This document shows, piece by piece, positions 13,738 through 21,809 of a DNA stretch of 22,580 nucleotides (position 1 is its first letter; each line of letters starts with the position of its first letter). Both the position numbers and the translations under genes were made by a program. Under the pieces are notes generated by a model. That model was given only the letters and a program-made list of their open reading frames with translations, ran no database searches and was not told the DNA's origin. The DNA lies in contig CAMZKQ010000109.1 in assembly GCA_947311265.1 (NCBI GenBank), forward strand, positions 1 to 22,580, read 5' to 3'. This DNA comes from an uncultured Chlorobiota bacterium. GTDB lineage: Bacteria > Bacteroidota > Bacteroidia > Bacteroidales > JAADGE01.

Positions 13738-15744
13738 GTGGAGCAAAACAAAAATAAAAAACACCCAAAAGGACTTGGCGTTCTCTTCTTTACTGAAATG
13801 TGGGAACGATTTGGCTTCTATTTAATGCTTGGCATCTTCACCTTATATATGGTGGCAGGCGATGGCATGGGGCTTTCCAATGCAGAATCTGCCGATATTT
13901 ACGGCACATATTTAGCACTCGTTTACCTTACACCATTTTTTGGAGGCTTACTGGCTGATAAATTACTAGGGTATAGAAAATCCATATTTATAGGCGGCTT
14001 ACTAATGGCAGGCGGCTATTTTGGCTTGGCATTTACCACCTCCATTATGGGATTTTTTGGTTCGTTATTATTTATAATTTTAGGTAACGGGCTTTTTAAA
14101 CCCAATATTTCAGTACTCCTAGGGCGACTCTACGACGATGATGAACACAGGCACCTCAAAGATTCAGGCTTCAATATTTTCTATATGGGAATTAACGTAG
14201 GCGCATTTATATGTAACTTTGTAGCCGCCTATTTACGCCTCGAATTTGGCTGGGGATACGCCTTTGCTGTTGCAGGTGCCGGAATGCTTATTGGCGTTGT
14301 TTGGCTTTTTGCAGGGCAAAAAATAGCCCCTAAATTAGTAGAAGTGGACACTATATCCCCTTCGGTAGAAGGCGATATGACTCTTGGGCAAATTTTACTG
14401 AAAATGTTTGTTCCTGCAATTATTGCAGGAGGCCTAGGCTGGTTAATCCCTGGTTCTATTTTTGGGTCAGACTCCACAGACGCATTTTTATTTTTCAGTA
14501 TCCCCGTCGTTTTATTTTACATCAATTTAGTACGCAAAGCAAAAGAAGAAGAGAAAGAACCCATAAAAGCACTGCTTGCCATTATGGGAGTCGTCGTTAT
14601 TTTTTGGGCAATTTTCCACCAGAATGGCTCTGCACTTACTTTCTGGACACAAAATAATACAGACAGGCAAGTTTCAGAAACTACAGCAAGCCTCTTAAAA
14701 ACTATAAAACTTTCCGAAGAAGTTTCAACCGTTCCTCGAATATCCGAAAAACAAGGCTTGCACGGCGAATTTGAAGGCTACAACTTAGGCCCTAGTTATT
14801 ATTTTATCAATACTGCGGGTGAACCATACAAAGATATGGTATTGCCAAAAGGCAACCTATCCAACGAAGATGCACCTAGCGACTTAAAAAAATATTTCCC
14901 TCACAAAAAAGAAATGGCAGAACAAATAGCCAAATTTGAAAAGGAAATTAAAGCTGCAAATGCAGACGACAAAAAAGAAATAGAGAAAAGATATGCAGCT
15001 TGGAAAGTAAAAATAGATTACATAAAAAGTACATCGGAAAAGTTTACCAAAAGCCTAGCAGAAGAAACAAATGCCACTAAAAAAGCTGCACTTGATAAAA
15101 AATACGCCACGTGGCAAGCTGAAAAAGATAAACTACTGGCAGAACTTGCCATTGCCTACGAAGGCAAAGCATTTGATTGGGCAAAAGTAAGAGATGATAA
15201 AAAAGGAACTTGGGGGTCATTCAGTATTTGGCCTACCGAACTACAGGCCTCAATTAACCCTTTCTTTATCATTATTCTAACACCACTTGTGGTAGGATTT
15301 CTTAACTTTTTAGGAAAAAGAGGCAAAGAACCATCTACACCTGCTAAAATAGGAATTGGTCTATTAATCACTGCATTATCTATGTTTGTGATGGTGGGTG
15401 CAGCCATCGTTTCCGAAAGTGGAGCAATAAAAACCTCAACAGCATGGTTATTTGGTCTTTACGGTGTAATAACAGTAGGCGAGCTATTCCTTAGCCCAAT
15501 GGGACTTTCACTAGTATCCAAACTTAGTCCTAAAAGAATAGGTGCAGTTATGATGGGCGGTTGGTTCTTATCCACCGCAATTGGTAACAAATTATCAGGT
15601 GTACTTTCTGGCACATGGGATTTGTTTGATAACAAAGAATACTTCTTCCTTACCAATATGGGACTTGTAATGATTGCAGTTGTAGGCATCTTTGTAATGC
15701 TACCATGGCTACGAAAAGTTGTAGAAGAGCACACCGAAAAATAG
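13738..15744 (+). CDS. POT/PTR-family proton-dependent peptide transporter with large periplasmic insert
   Basis: A 12-14 helix inner-membrane symporter of di- and tripeptides with protons, 668 residues from the proposed start. The family motif ExxERFxYY is seen as EMWERFGFY (20-28), followed by GGLLADKLLGYRKSI and FKPNISVLLGRLYD, and IFWAIFHQNGSALTFWTQNN marks helix 7. Between helix 7 and helix 8 (about residues 305-495) is a hydrophilic insert that topology places in the periplasm, with helical segments rich in Lys, Glu and Ala. The C-terminal helices have the usual ELFLSPMGLSLVSKLSPKR. The frame is open back to a TTG at 13675, but a promoter core lies there; GTG at 13738 gives (M)EQNKNKKHPKGLGVLFFTEM, the usual family start. 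The exact substrate is unknown. Confidence 0.9.
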   Translation: MEQNKNKKHPKGLGVLFFTEMWERFGFYLMLGIFTLYMVAGDGMGLSNAESADIYGTYLALVYLTPFFGGLLADKLLGYRKSIFIGGLLMAGGYFGLAFTTSIMGFFGSLLFIILGNGLFKPNISVLLGRLYDDDEHRHLKDSGFNIFYMGINVGAFICNFVAAYLRLEFGWGYAFAVAGAGMLIGVVWLFAGQKIAPKLVEVDTISPSVEGDMTLGQILLKMFVPAIIAGGLGWLIPGSIFGSDSTDAFLFFSIPVVLFYINLVRKAKEEEKEPIKALLAIMGVVVIFWAIFHQNGSALTFWTQNNTDRQVSETTASLLKTIKLSEEVSTVPRISEKQGLHGEFEGYNLGPSYYFINTAGEPYKDMVLPKGNLSNEDAPSDLKKYFPHKKEMAEQIAKFEKEIKAANADDKKEIEKRYAAWKVKIDYIKSTSEKFTKSLAEETNATKKAALDKKYATWQAEKDKLLAELAIAYEGKAFDWAKVRDDKKGTWGSFSIWPTELQASINPFFIIILTPLVVGFLNFLGKRGKEPSTPAKIGIGLLITALSMFVMVGAAIVSESGAIKTSTAWLFGLYGVITVGELFLSPMGLSLVSKLSPKRIGAVMMGGWFLSTAIGNKLSGVLSGTWDLFDNKEYFFLTNMGLVMIAVVGIFVMLPWLRKVVEEHTEK

Positions 15745-15764
15745 TAAATCTAGATTACCCTTTG

Positions 15765-15772
15765 TACTTTTG
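15765..15772 (+). promoter_or_regulatory. Possible promoter core of pnuC
   Basis: TACTTTTG fits TAnnTTTG and lies 44 bases before the pnuC ATG, but no TTTG is seen at the expected upstream distance. pnuC may instead be read from the peptide transporter promoter. Confidence 0.35.
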
Positions 15773-15816
15773 AAATTAGCAAGAGCTACTATTGAAAAAT
15801 TAAACCTGCTAAAAGT

Positions 15817-16407
15817 ATGCAAGCAGTTTCAAACTGGTTAAGCACAAATTATATCGAACTTTTAGGTTTTGTATCAGGGATTGCCTACCTAATTTTATCA
15901 ATAAAACAAAAACTGGGCATGTGGCCATTGGGCATTATAATGTCCCTTTTTTATATCTGGATTTTTTATGTAGAGAAATTTTATGCCGATGCATCTTTGC
16001 AGATTTATTACGTATTAATTAGTATCTATGGCTGGGTATTGTGGCAAAAAGGCACAAGCCATAAGGCTGGCTTAAAAGTAACATCTGCAACAAAAAAATT
16101 ACGTCTAATTCTTTTAGGAATAACTACATTTTTATGGCTTATACTGGGCTACCTACTCAGTAAAACCGATGCTCCACTCCCCTTCTGGGACGCATTTACA
16201 ACATCAGTAGCCATTGTAGCAACTTGGATGCTGAGCCGAAAAATAATTGAACATTGGCTCGTTTGGATTTTTATAAATCCAGTAGCCATGGGCTTGTATA
16301 TCTATAAAGAAATGTATATTACCGCCCTGCTATATTTTATACTTACCGTTTTGGCTTTTCAGGGCTACAGGCAATGGAAAAATGGATTAGAAAAACAATC
16401 AATTTAA
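15817..16407 (+). CDS. pnuC: PnuC-family nicotinamide riboside transporter
   Basis: A small inner-membrane facilitator of vitamin uptake, 196 residues with about seven hydrophobic segments. Family signatures are GMWPLGIIMSLFYIWIFY (34-51), LQIYYVLISIYGWVLW (61-76, with Trp 73 and 76), then WDAFTTS, ATWMLSRKIIEHWLVWIFIN and YKEMYITALLYFILTVLAFQGYRQW, in the order seen in PnuC. The family carries nicotinamide riboside (PnuC), thiamine (PnuT) or riboflavin (PnuX). I see no TPP-riboswitch-like structure in the 72 bases upstream and no thiamine gene nearby, which leaves nicotinamide riboside as the default. The NAD-linked group 10 kb upstream is compatible but not evidence. The stop overlaps that of the convergent barrel gene. 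Confidence 0.85.
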   Translation: MQAVSNWLSTNYIELLGFVSGIAYLILSIKQKLGMWPLGIIMSLFYIWIFYVEKFYADASLQIYYVLISIYGWVLWQKGTSHKAGLKVTSATKKLRLILLGITTFLWLILGYLLSKTDAPLPFWDAFTTSVAIVATWMLSRKIIEHWLVWIFINPVAMGLYIYKEMYITALLYFILTVLAFQGYRQWKNGLEKQSI

Positions 16408-17270
16408 AAGTGCATCATTAGGTATAAACCTATTGCGGGGTTAGCCATATCTACCCCTAAGTAGCTGTTTCCGGGCGAACTTAGCCGAGTGATTGCCTCT
16501 TCGCTTGCTCCATTCCAATACTTCTCGGTAGTGTAAACTTGGCTTTCGATGGAATAAACTGCAGATAAGTTTAACTCTGCCCCAATACAAATATTAGGCA
16601 TTATAAAATACTCCGAAGCGGCAAATATACTTAACCCAGTAGTGTAAGTATTTCCGAAATTTTTATACCGTAACCTAAAATCATCAACAAGGTTACTACC
16701 AAAATCATGGCTACTTGGGCTTGTATTTAGGCTTGAAAAACGGTTGCCATAGAAATATTTTTCGCTCGCTTTACTCCAAGCAAATAAAACTTCTGTCCCC
16801 ACGATACCCCGCAGCCGCCCTTTGGTGCGGTTCTTCTCGTAGCCCAATGCAAGGCCAATTGAGTTGTTTTTTGATACCCTAGAATCTGTAACTTTTTTTT
16901 CGCTAAGCGGATTTTTATAGATAGCAATATCGTCTTGTACATAATAGTTCTCGTAAAATGTACTATTCTGGTAGCCCAAACGAAACCGCAAAGCGGTATT
17001 TTCTTTCAGAAAATATTTAATTAACAGCGTTTGCTCGCTACCCAAAAATGGGTTGCCTTGGTAAGTATTATTTTGTGTATTATTGGCAAAGTTTCCGAGG
17101 TAATTTAGTACCGGAGTCAAATCAATTCCTCCTGCGATACTTCCGGCTTGCGGTATAATACGTTGCCCCTTCTTATTTCTTAGCACATCAGGTACTGAGT
17201 CGTTTTGTGCTAATGAAGCAGAAGAGTATAGAATAAAAAAGAAGAGAGCAAATATTATTTTTTGCATCAT
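16404..17270 (-). CDS. Outer-membrane beta-barrel protein
   Basis: A 288-residue exported protein of unknown role. From ATG 17270 it begins MMQKII and has a signal peptide of about 21 residues ending SASLAQ. The rest alternates hydrophobic and polar residues with many Tyr, Phe, Asn and Gly, for example LRFRLGYQNSTFYENYY, IGLALGYEKNR and IGLYLMMHF, and ends in Phe, the signal for outer-membrane barrel insertion. Eight to ten strands seem likely. The open frame extends 13 codons further upstream into the preceding lipoprotein gene, but ATG 17270 lies one base after that gene's stop and gives a proper signal peptide. It is therefore co-transcribed with the lipoprotein and may work with it. It overlaps the pnuC stop by four bases from the opposite strand. 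Confidence 0.8.
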   Translation of the reverse strand: MMQKIIFALFFFILYSSASLAQNDSVPDVLRNKKGQRIIPQAGSIAGGIDLTPVLNYLGNFANNTQNNTYQGNPFLGSEQTLLIKYFLKENTALRFRLGYQNSTFYENYYVQDDIAIYKNPLSEKKVTDSRVSKNNSIGLALGYEKNRTKGRLRGIVGTEVLFAWSKASEKYFYGNRFSSLNTSPSSHDFGSNLVDDFRLRYKNFGNTYTTGLSIFAASEYFIMPNICIGAELNLSAVYSIESQVYTTEKYWNGASEEAITRLSSPGNSYLGVDMANPAIGLYLMMHF

Positions 17271-17271
17271 T

Positions 17272-17787
17272 TTACTGAAAATTATGTTCTTCGTATTGGA
17301 TATTTTCAATTCTCACTTCGCCTTCGACCAAATTAAAAAGCGTCTTTTCGCCAACGGTATAATACCGTCTTTCAATACCAGATTCAACCCACTGGTTGTT
17401 ACTATTATAAGCCGCTTGCCGCTGGTCATATTCAAAATCCGTAGGAATAATCCAAAAATTAATCCCCCTTGAAGTTACAGGTATATCAATGGCGTACCTT
17501 CCGCCTGCCCCAACAAAGGTTTCAAAAGTTTGAAACCCGCCTGCGGAGAGCAAATATTCATTATTTTCTACCTTAAAAATAATCTTTGTACCTTGTGGTA
17601 CTGCTTCATAGGTGGTTGCCACACTATCGTTTACTTTAGTTAGCTGTGCAGATACAAAACCTTTTAAGGTAGCCATTTTACTCATGTCTAGTTCCAACTT
17701 TTCGCCCACTCTTGGCTCTTTGCAAGCATATAGAAGATGAACAATTAATAGCAGTAATACCGGAAACTTAAATTTCATATTTACCAT
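17272..17787 (-). CDS. Small lipoprotein of unknown function
   Basis: A 171-residue protein that I do not recognise. It has a lipoprotein signal with lipobox LYAC (C22), and a second Met at residue 4 gives an equally good or better start. The mature part looks like a beta-sandwich: LKGFVSAQLTKVNDSVATTY, PQGTKIIFKVEN, GRYAIDIPVTSRGINFWI, similar in feel to transthyretin/carboxypeptidase-regulatory-like domains, with a Tyr-rich C-terminal part. It is followed one base later by a beta-barrel gene, so the two probably form an outer-membrane pair. A weak promoter core TATATTTG (complement of 17891-17898) lies about 100 bases upstream; no -33 element is clear. Confidence 0.8.
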   Translation of the reverse strand: MVNMKFKFPVLLLLIVHLLYACKEPRVGEKLELDMSKMATLKGFVSAQLTKVNDSVATTYEAVPQGTKIIFKVENNEYLLSAGGFQTFETFVGAGGRYAIDIPVTSRGINFWIIPTDFEYDQRQAAYNSNNQWVESGIERRYYTVGEKTLFNLVEGEVRIENIQYEEHNFQ

Positions 17788-18046
17788 TTAAAATCTAGTT
17801 ATTTTCAGGATTTATTTTTTTAATAAACCGCAATGTACTTCTTTTTTTGATAATATATAATTTTTAGATTAATTTGACAAATAAATATTCCAAATATAGC
17901 CAAAGTACCTCACTTTACATTTATAAAGGACCGTAATAAAATTGAGTTTTCTTATATTTTAGGCTAAACTCTTCTTTATAATCGTCTATTTTTTATATAA
18001 CTTGCAACATCAAATTTTTAAAGCCCTATTTGTATAATTTTCTTTT

Positions 18047-20686
18047 ATGACAAAAAATATATTGCAATACAAATCCCAGAGATACTCTACTATAGTAGTT
18101 GTAATTATTTTTGTAATAGCAATTATTTTTTCAGGCTGTAGCCCTACTAAATACTTAAAATCTGACGAAAAACTGCTCCTCAAAAATAGTGTAGAAATTG
18201 AGTACCAAGACAAAACCGATGCCGGGTTCAAAAGCAGCGATTTAGAACCTCTAATACGCCCAAGACCCAACGCAACACTTCTGGGCTATATGCTATATGC
18301 CCGCCTGTATAACCTTGCCTCGGCAGAAAAAGCAGAGCATAGTGCCAAAAAAAAGAACAAAAAATGCAATGCAAAAAAGCTAAAACGCATTTCAAAAATT
18401 CAAAATAAAATTTTGAAATATGAAAAAAGGCGTAACGATTTTGAAACAACTAGCGATGGGTACAAAAAATATACAGAAAAAATAAGGGAAAAGGAAGATT
18501 TAAAATTTTCTATAAAACAAGAAATCTGTAAACATAAACATTGGACGAGAAATATCGGCAACGCACCAGTAATTTACAACACAAACGACCGCCGTAGAAC
18601 AATACGGCAAATGAAAGTTTTTCTGAAAAATAAAGGCTATTATAATGCAAAGGTTACCGATAGCGTTAATTTTGACGATTTTAGAAAGGTAAAACGCAAG
18701 CGAATTTTTAGGAAAAATTACGTTTCACCATACGCCAAAGTCATCTACATCATAGCACCGGGCAAGCCTTTTAGAATTGGTAAAATTACTTACAAAGCAG
18801 CAGACTCCATCATGCAACAGTTCTTGGAAGCCGATAAAAACAACTCCTTAATAAAAACGAACCTTCGCCTAGATACCGAACTTTTTCAAAACGAAAAAGC
18901 AAGAATCGAAAACAAACTCCGTTCGCAAGGCTATTATAAATTCTCGAAGGAATACATAAGATACACCGTAGATACTTTAAATACAAAAAAAATAGCCGCT
19001 ATTACTGTAACCCTCAATAACCCAGCCGATAAAAATGGGCTGGCGAAACAACATAAAAAATACAAGCTAAATAAAGTCCTAATTTATACCGACTTCGACC
19101 CCAAACAAGCACTAATCAACAGAGAAAAATATTTTTCGGAACAAGACAGTACTTTTTATTTCTACCAGAATAAGCACCCCTTTTATTTCCTTAAAAAAGA
19201 TAGGCAAACACTTAGTTACAAGTCGGTTGCAAGAGGTACTTACCTTTATCAGGATAGCTTATTTAACTTCCAAAACGTAAAAGATTCCTACCGCTACCTC
19301 TCCTCATTAAAGGTTATTAAAATTGCAAATATAAACTTTAAAGACACCCCTATTCAGCCAGACTCTGCCAATTATGGCTGGCTAGATTGCGAATTGCGGC
19401 TCACCCCCGGAGAAATACAAGCCTTTCAGGCAGAACTGACTGGCACAAATACCTCTGGAAATATTGGTGCCGCCACAAATTTAATTTACCAACACCGCAA
19501 TTTATTTAACAATGGCGAAGTTTTCGATATGAATATGAAGCTAGCCCTAGAACGCCAAACCAATAGGGATAAAAAAATAAATCTAATTAAAGAAGCACAG
19601 GATTTTTTCAATAGTAGCGAAGTAGGTATGGAAATGTCAATCAAATTTCCCCGCCTACTTTCCCCAATAAAGCTACGCAGTTTCAATAAACGAGTTACCC
19701 CAAATACAGAAATATCCCTAATATTCAACAGCCTCAAACGCCCAGATTATGCCCGAACTATTGCTGGTACTTCTTTTGGATACAACTGGAACAGCTCGCC
19801 AACAATACGGCATTATCTCCAACCACTAACCTTTGATTTAATTAATTTAAAAGACCCCTCGGAAGAGTTTTTAAAATACATCAAACGCTACCGCCTCGAA
19901 GAAAGCTACGAAGACCACCTTATTTGGGGGATTGCCTACACACTTACTATAAATAATCAACTTAAAAAAAAGAAGAAAAACCCAAGCTATATTCGTATTA
20001 ACTTAAAAAATGCAGGCATCGGGCTAAATAGTGCAATGCAAATTGTAAATGCAAAAAAAGTAGATGGCACCTACCACCTCTTCGCTACTCCTTTTTCCCA
20101 GTTCTTTAAAACAGATATTGACTATAGGTATTTTCAGCAACTAGATAGGTTTAAAGATAAACTTGTTTTCAGAACATTTGCAGGAGCGATATTGCCCTAC
20201 GGCAACTCAAAATCGGTGCCGTTTGGCGAAAAGTATTTCTCTGGAGGGGCAAACGGATTGAGGGCTTGGCAAGTACGCACCGTAGGGCCCGGAGCTTACC
20301 AATACCAATTACTAACATCAGATAGCTTAGATGTTTTCCCCAACCAAACGGCCGATATTAAACTAGAAGCCAATATCGAATACCGTTTCAAACTATTCTG
20401 GACTATAGAGGGAGCATTATTTGTAGATGCAGGCAATATCTGGGCAATTAACAACAACGACGAGCGGAATAAATCGCAATTTTACATCGACGATTTTTAC
20501 AAACAAATTGCAGTAGGCACAGGCTTTGGCTTTCGCCTAGATTTTGATTTTTTTATTATCCGTACGGATTTTGGAATAAAATTAAGAGAGCCTTACAAAA
20601 CCAAAGATAAGTATTGGATTCCGGGCAACCGTTCATTTGGTAAAGACGACTGGACATTTAATGTTGGAATTGGATACCCTTTTTAA
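18047..20686 (+). CDS. tamL: TamL, lipoprotein TamA/BamA-family outer-membrane protein
   Basis: An Omp85-family protein that probably works with TamB in assembling outer-membrane proteins or moving lipids. The 879-residue product has a signal with lipobox FSGC (C31), then SPTKYLKSDEKLLLKN, a hallmark of the lipid-anchored TamA homologue of Bacteroidota. Residues about 90-165 are a charged helical stretch inside the first POTRA region; KGYYNAKV and GKPFRIGKITY mark further POTRA domains up to about 450. The C-terminal half is a beta-barrel, with the L6-loop segment GGANGLRAWQVRTVGPG (about 733-750; Arg in place within the usual (V/I)RG(F/Y) motif, but with Ala for Gly, as I recall being common in TamL). 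It ends NVGIGYPF with terminal Phe. tamB is not in the window. Confidence 0.9.
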   Translation: MTKNILQYKSQRYSTIVVVIIFVIAIIFSGCSPTKYLKSDEKLLLKNSVEIEYQDKTDAGFKSSDLEPLIRPRPNATLLGYMLYARLYNLASAEKAEHSAKKKNKKCNAKKLKRISKIQNKILKYEKRRNDFETTSDGYKKYTEKIREKEDLKFSIKQEICKHKHWTRNIGNAPVIYNTNDRRRTIRQMKVFLKNKGYYNAKVTDSVNFDDFRKVKRKRIFRKNYVSPYAKVIYIIAPGKPFRIGKITYKAADSIMQQFLEADKNNSLIKTNLRLDTELFQNEKARIENKLRSQGYYKFSKEYIRYTVDTLNTKKIAAITVTLNNPADKNGLAKQHKKYKLNKVLIYTDFDPKQALINREKYFSEQDSTFYFYQNKHPFYFLKKDRQTLSYKSVARGTYLYQDSLFNFQNVKDSYRYLSSLKVIKIANINFKDTPIQPDSANYGWLDCELRLTPGEIQAFQAELTGTNTSGNIGAATNLIYQHRNLFNNGEVFDMNMKLALERQTNRDKKINLIKEAQDFFNSSEVGMEMSIKFPRLLSPIKLRSFNKRVTPNTEISLIFNSLKRPDYARTIAGTSFGYNWNSSPTIRHYLQPLTFDLINLKDPSEEFLKYIKRYRLEESYEDHLIWGIAYTLTINNQLKKKKKNPSYIRINLKNAGIGLNSAMQIVNAKKVDGTYHLFATPFSQFFKTDIDYRYFQQLDRFKDKLVFRTFAGAILPYGNSKSVPFGEKYFSGGANGLRAWQVRTVGPGAYQYQLLTSDSLDVFPNQTADIKLEANIEYRFKLFWTIEGALFVDAGNIWAINNNDERNKSQFYIDDFYKQIAVGTGFGFRLDFDFFIIRTDFGIKLREPYKTKDKYWIPGNRSFGKDDWTFNVGIGYPF

Positions 20687-20708
20687 GCACAATTATTGTC
20701 AGCCCTTT

Positions 20709-20742
20709 TTTGCTTAATAAGTGAAAAAAAATCATACCTTTG
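20709..20742 (+). promoter_or_regulatory. Promoter of the pseudouridine synthase gene
   Basis: TTTG at 20709-20712 and TACCTTTG at 20735-20742, 22 bases apart (slightly long). TACCTTTGC is a very common core in this phylum. It overlaps the first codon of the longest open frame and so argues for the downstream ATG at 20797. Confidence 0.6.
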
Positions 20743-20796
20743 CAAAAAAATAAACAAACAGCCCTTGGCAACTATTTGGGCTTACTATATTGCGAT

Positions 20797-21798
20797 ATGA
20801 GAAAAAACGAAAGAAGCGGAGAACGAAAAAATAAATCTTCGCAAAGAGGAGAAAAAAAGAATTATAGGAAAAATACCTCCTTCAAAAAAAATGATAGAAA
20901 TAGGACGTATCAAAAACGAGAAGAGGGTGAAGGTGAAAAAAACGAACAGCCTGATAACACAAAAAAAGAATATAAAAAGGAGTATAAAAAAGATTACAAA
21001 AAAAAATCATTTAAGAAAGGCTATATAAAAGGGGTAACTCCGGGCAAAAATAAAAAAAGACCTGCCAAAAAAGCAGATTCTGAATTAATACGCTTAAATA
21101 AATATATAGCCAATGCTGGGATATGCTCTCGGCGTGAGGCTGATACATTTATTGCTGCTGGCTTGGTAAGTGTTAATGGTAAGCCTGTTACGCAACTTGG
21201 AACAATAATAAATAAGGCAGATAATGTAAAATATAACGGTACGCTAATAAAGTCGGAAAAGCCAGTTTATATTATTATGAATAAGCCCAAAAACACGCTC
21301 ACTACTGCAAAAGACGACCGTGGGCGGCTAACTGTTCGGGATATTATTGGGCGAAAAGTAAAAGAACGCATCTACCCTGTTGGGCGGTTAGATAAAGACA
21401 CCACAGGGGTTTTAATCCTTACTAACGATGGGGCTATGACGCTTAAACTAACCCACCCAAAACATCTAAAAAAGAAAATTTACCACGTCTTTGCAGATAA
21501 AAATATCACACAAGAGGACATTCACAAGATGGCTGCTGGGTTTGAACTAGAAGATGGGTTTACAAAATTCGATGCTATTAATTATTCTAATATGGACTCT
21601 AAACGGGAGGTGGGAGTAGAATTACACTCTGGAAAAAACAGGATTGTACGCCGAATGTTTGAGCATTTGGGCTATCGTGTAGAAAAACTAGACCGGGTAT
21701 ATTTTGCAGGGCTAACTAAAAAAAGCCTTCGGCGTGGCTATTGGCGACACCTTACTGACTTGGAACTTGCCGTTTTGAAAATGGGTAATTTTGATTAG
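20797..21798 (+). CDS. rluB: RsuA/RluB-family rRNA pseudouridine synthase with basic N-terminal extension
   Basis: Isomerises a uridine in rRNA, probably of the large subunit (RluB type). The 333-residue product has an S4 RNA-binding domain at about 98-151 (LIRLNKYIANAGICSRREAD and GLVSVNGKPV), then the catalytic domain with YIIMNKPK, the catalytic Asp D199 in YPVGRLDKDTTG and LHSGKNRIVRRMFEHLGY. Ahead of the S4 domain is a roughly 95-residue low-complexity extension of Lys, Arg, Glu, Asn, Ser and Tyr with short KKEYKKEYKKDYKKK repeats, probably disordered and RNA-binding. The frame is open to TTG 20740, but that codon lies inside the promoter core, so ATG 20797 is chosen. It converges with murI, 11 bases apart. 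Confidence 0.88.
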   Translation: MRKNERSGERKNKSSQRGEKKNYRKNTSFKKNDRNRTYQKREEGEGEKNEQPDNTKKEYKKEYKKDYKKKSFKKGYIKGVTPGKNKKRPAKKADSELIRLNKYIANAGICSRREADTFIAAGLVSVNGKPVTQLGTIINKADNVKYNGTLIKSEKPVYIIMNKPKNTLTTAKDDRGRLTVRDIIGRKVKERIYPVGRLDKDTTGVLILTNDGAMTLKLTHPKHLKKKIYHVFADKNITQEDIHKMAAGFELEDGFTKFDAINYSNMDSKREVGVELHSGKNRIVRRMFEHLGYRVEKLDRVYFAGLTKKSLRRGYWRHLTDLELAVLKMGNFD

Positions 21799-21809
21799 GA
21801 TAGCAATGC

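Noticed and set aside
15745..15816. Possible vitamin riboswitch before pnuC
   Set aside because: The 72-base gap is too short for, and shows none of, the conserved blocks of a TPP or FMN riboswitch.
17271..17309. Thirteen-codon longer start of the beta-barrel protein overlapping the lipoprotein gene
   Set aside because: The signal peptide starts cleanly at ATG 17270, one base after the upstream stop; the longer form would put a polar leader before it.
20760..20782. AGCCC/GGGCT hairpin in the leader of the pseudouridine synthase gene
   Set aside because: Only a 5-base stem with a 13-base loop; too weak to call a regulatory element.
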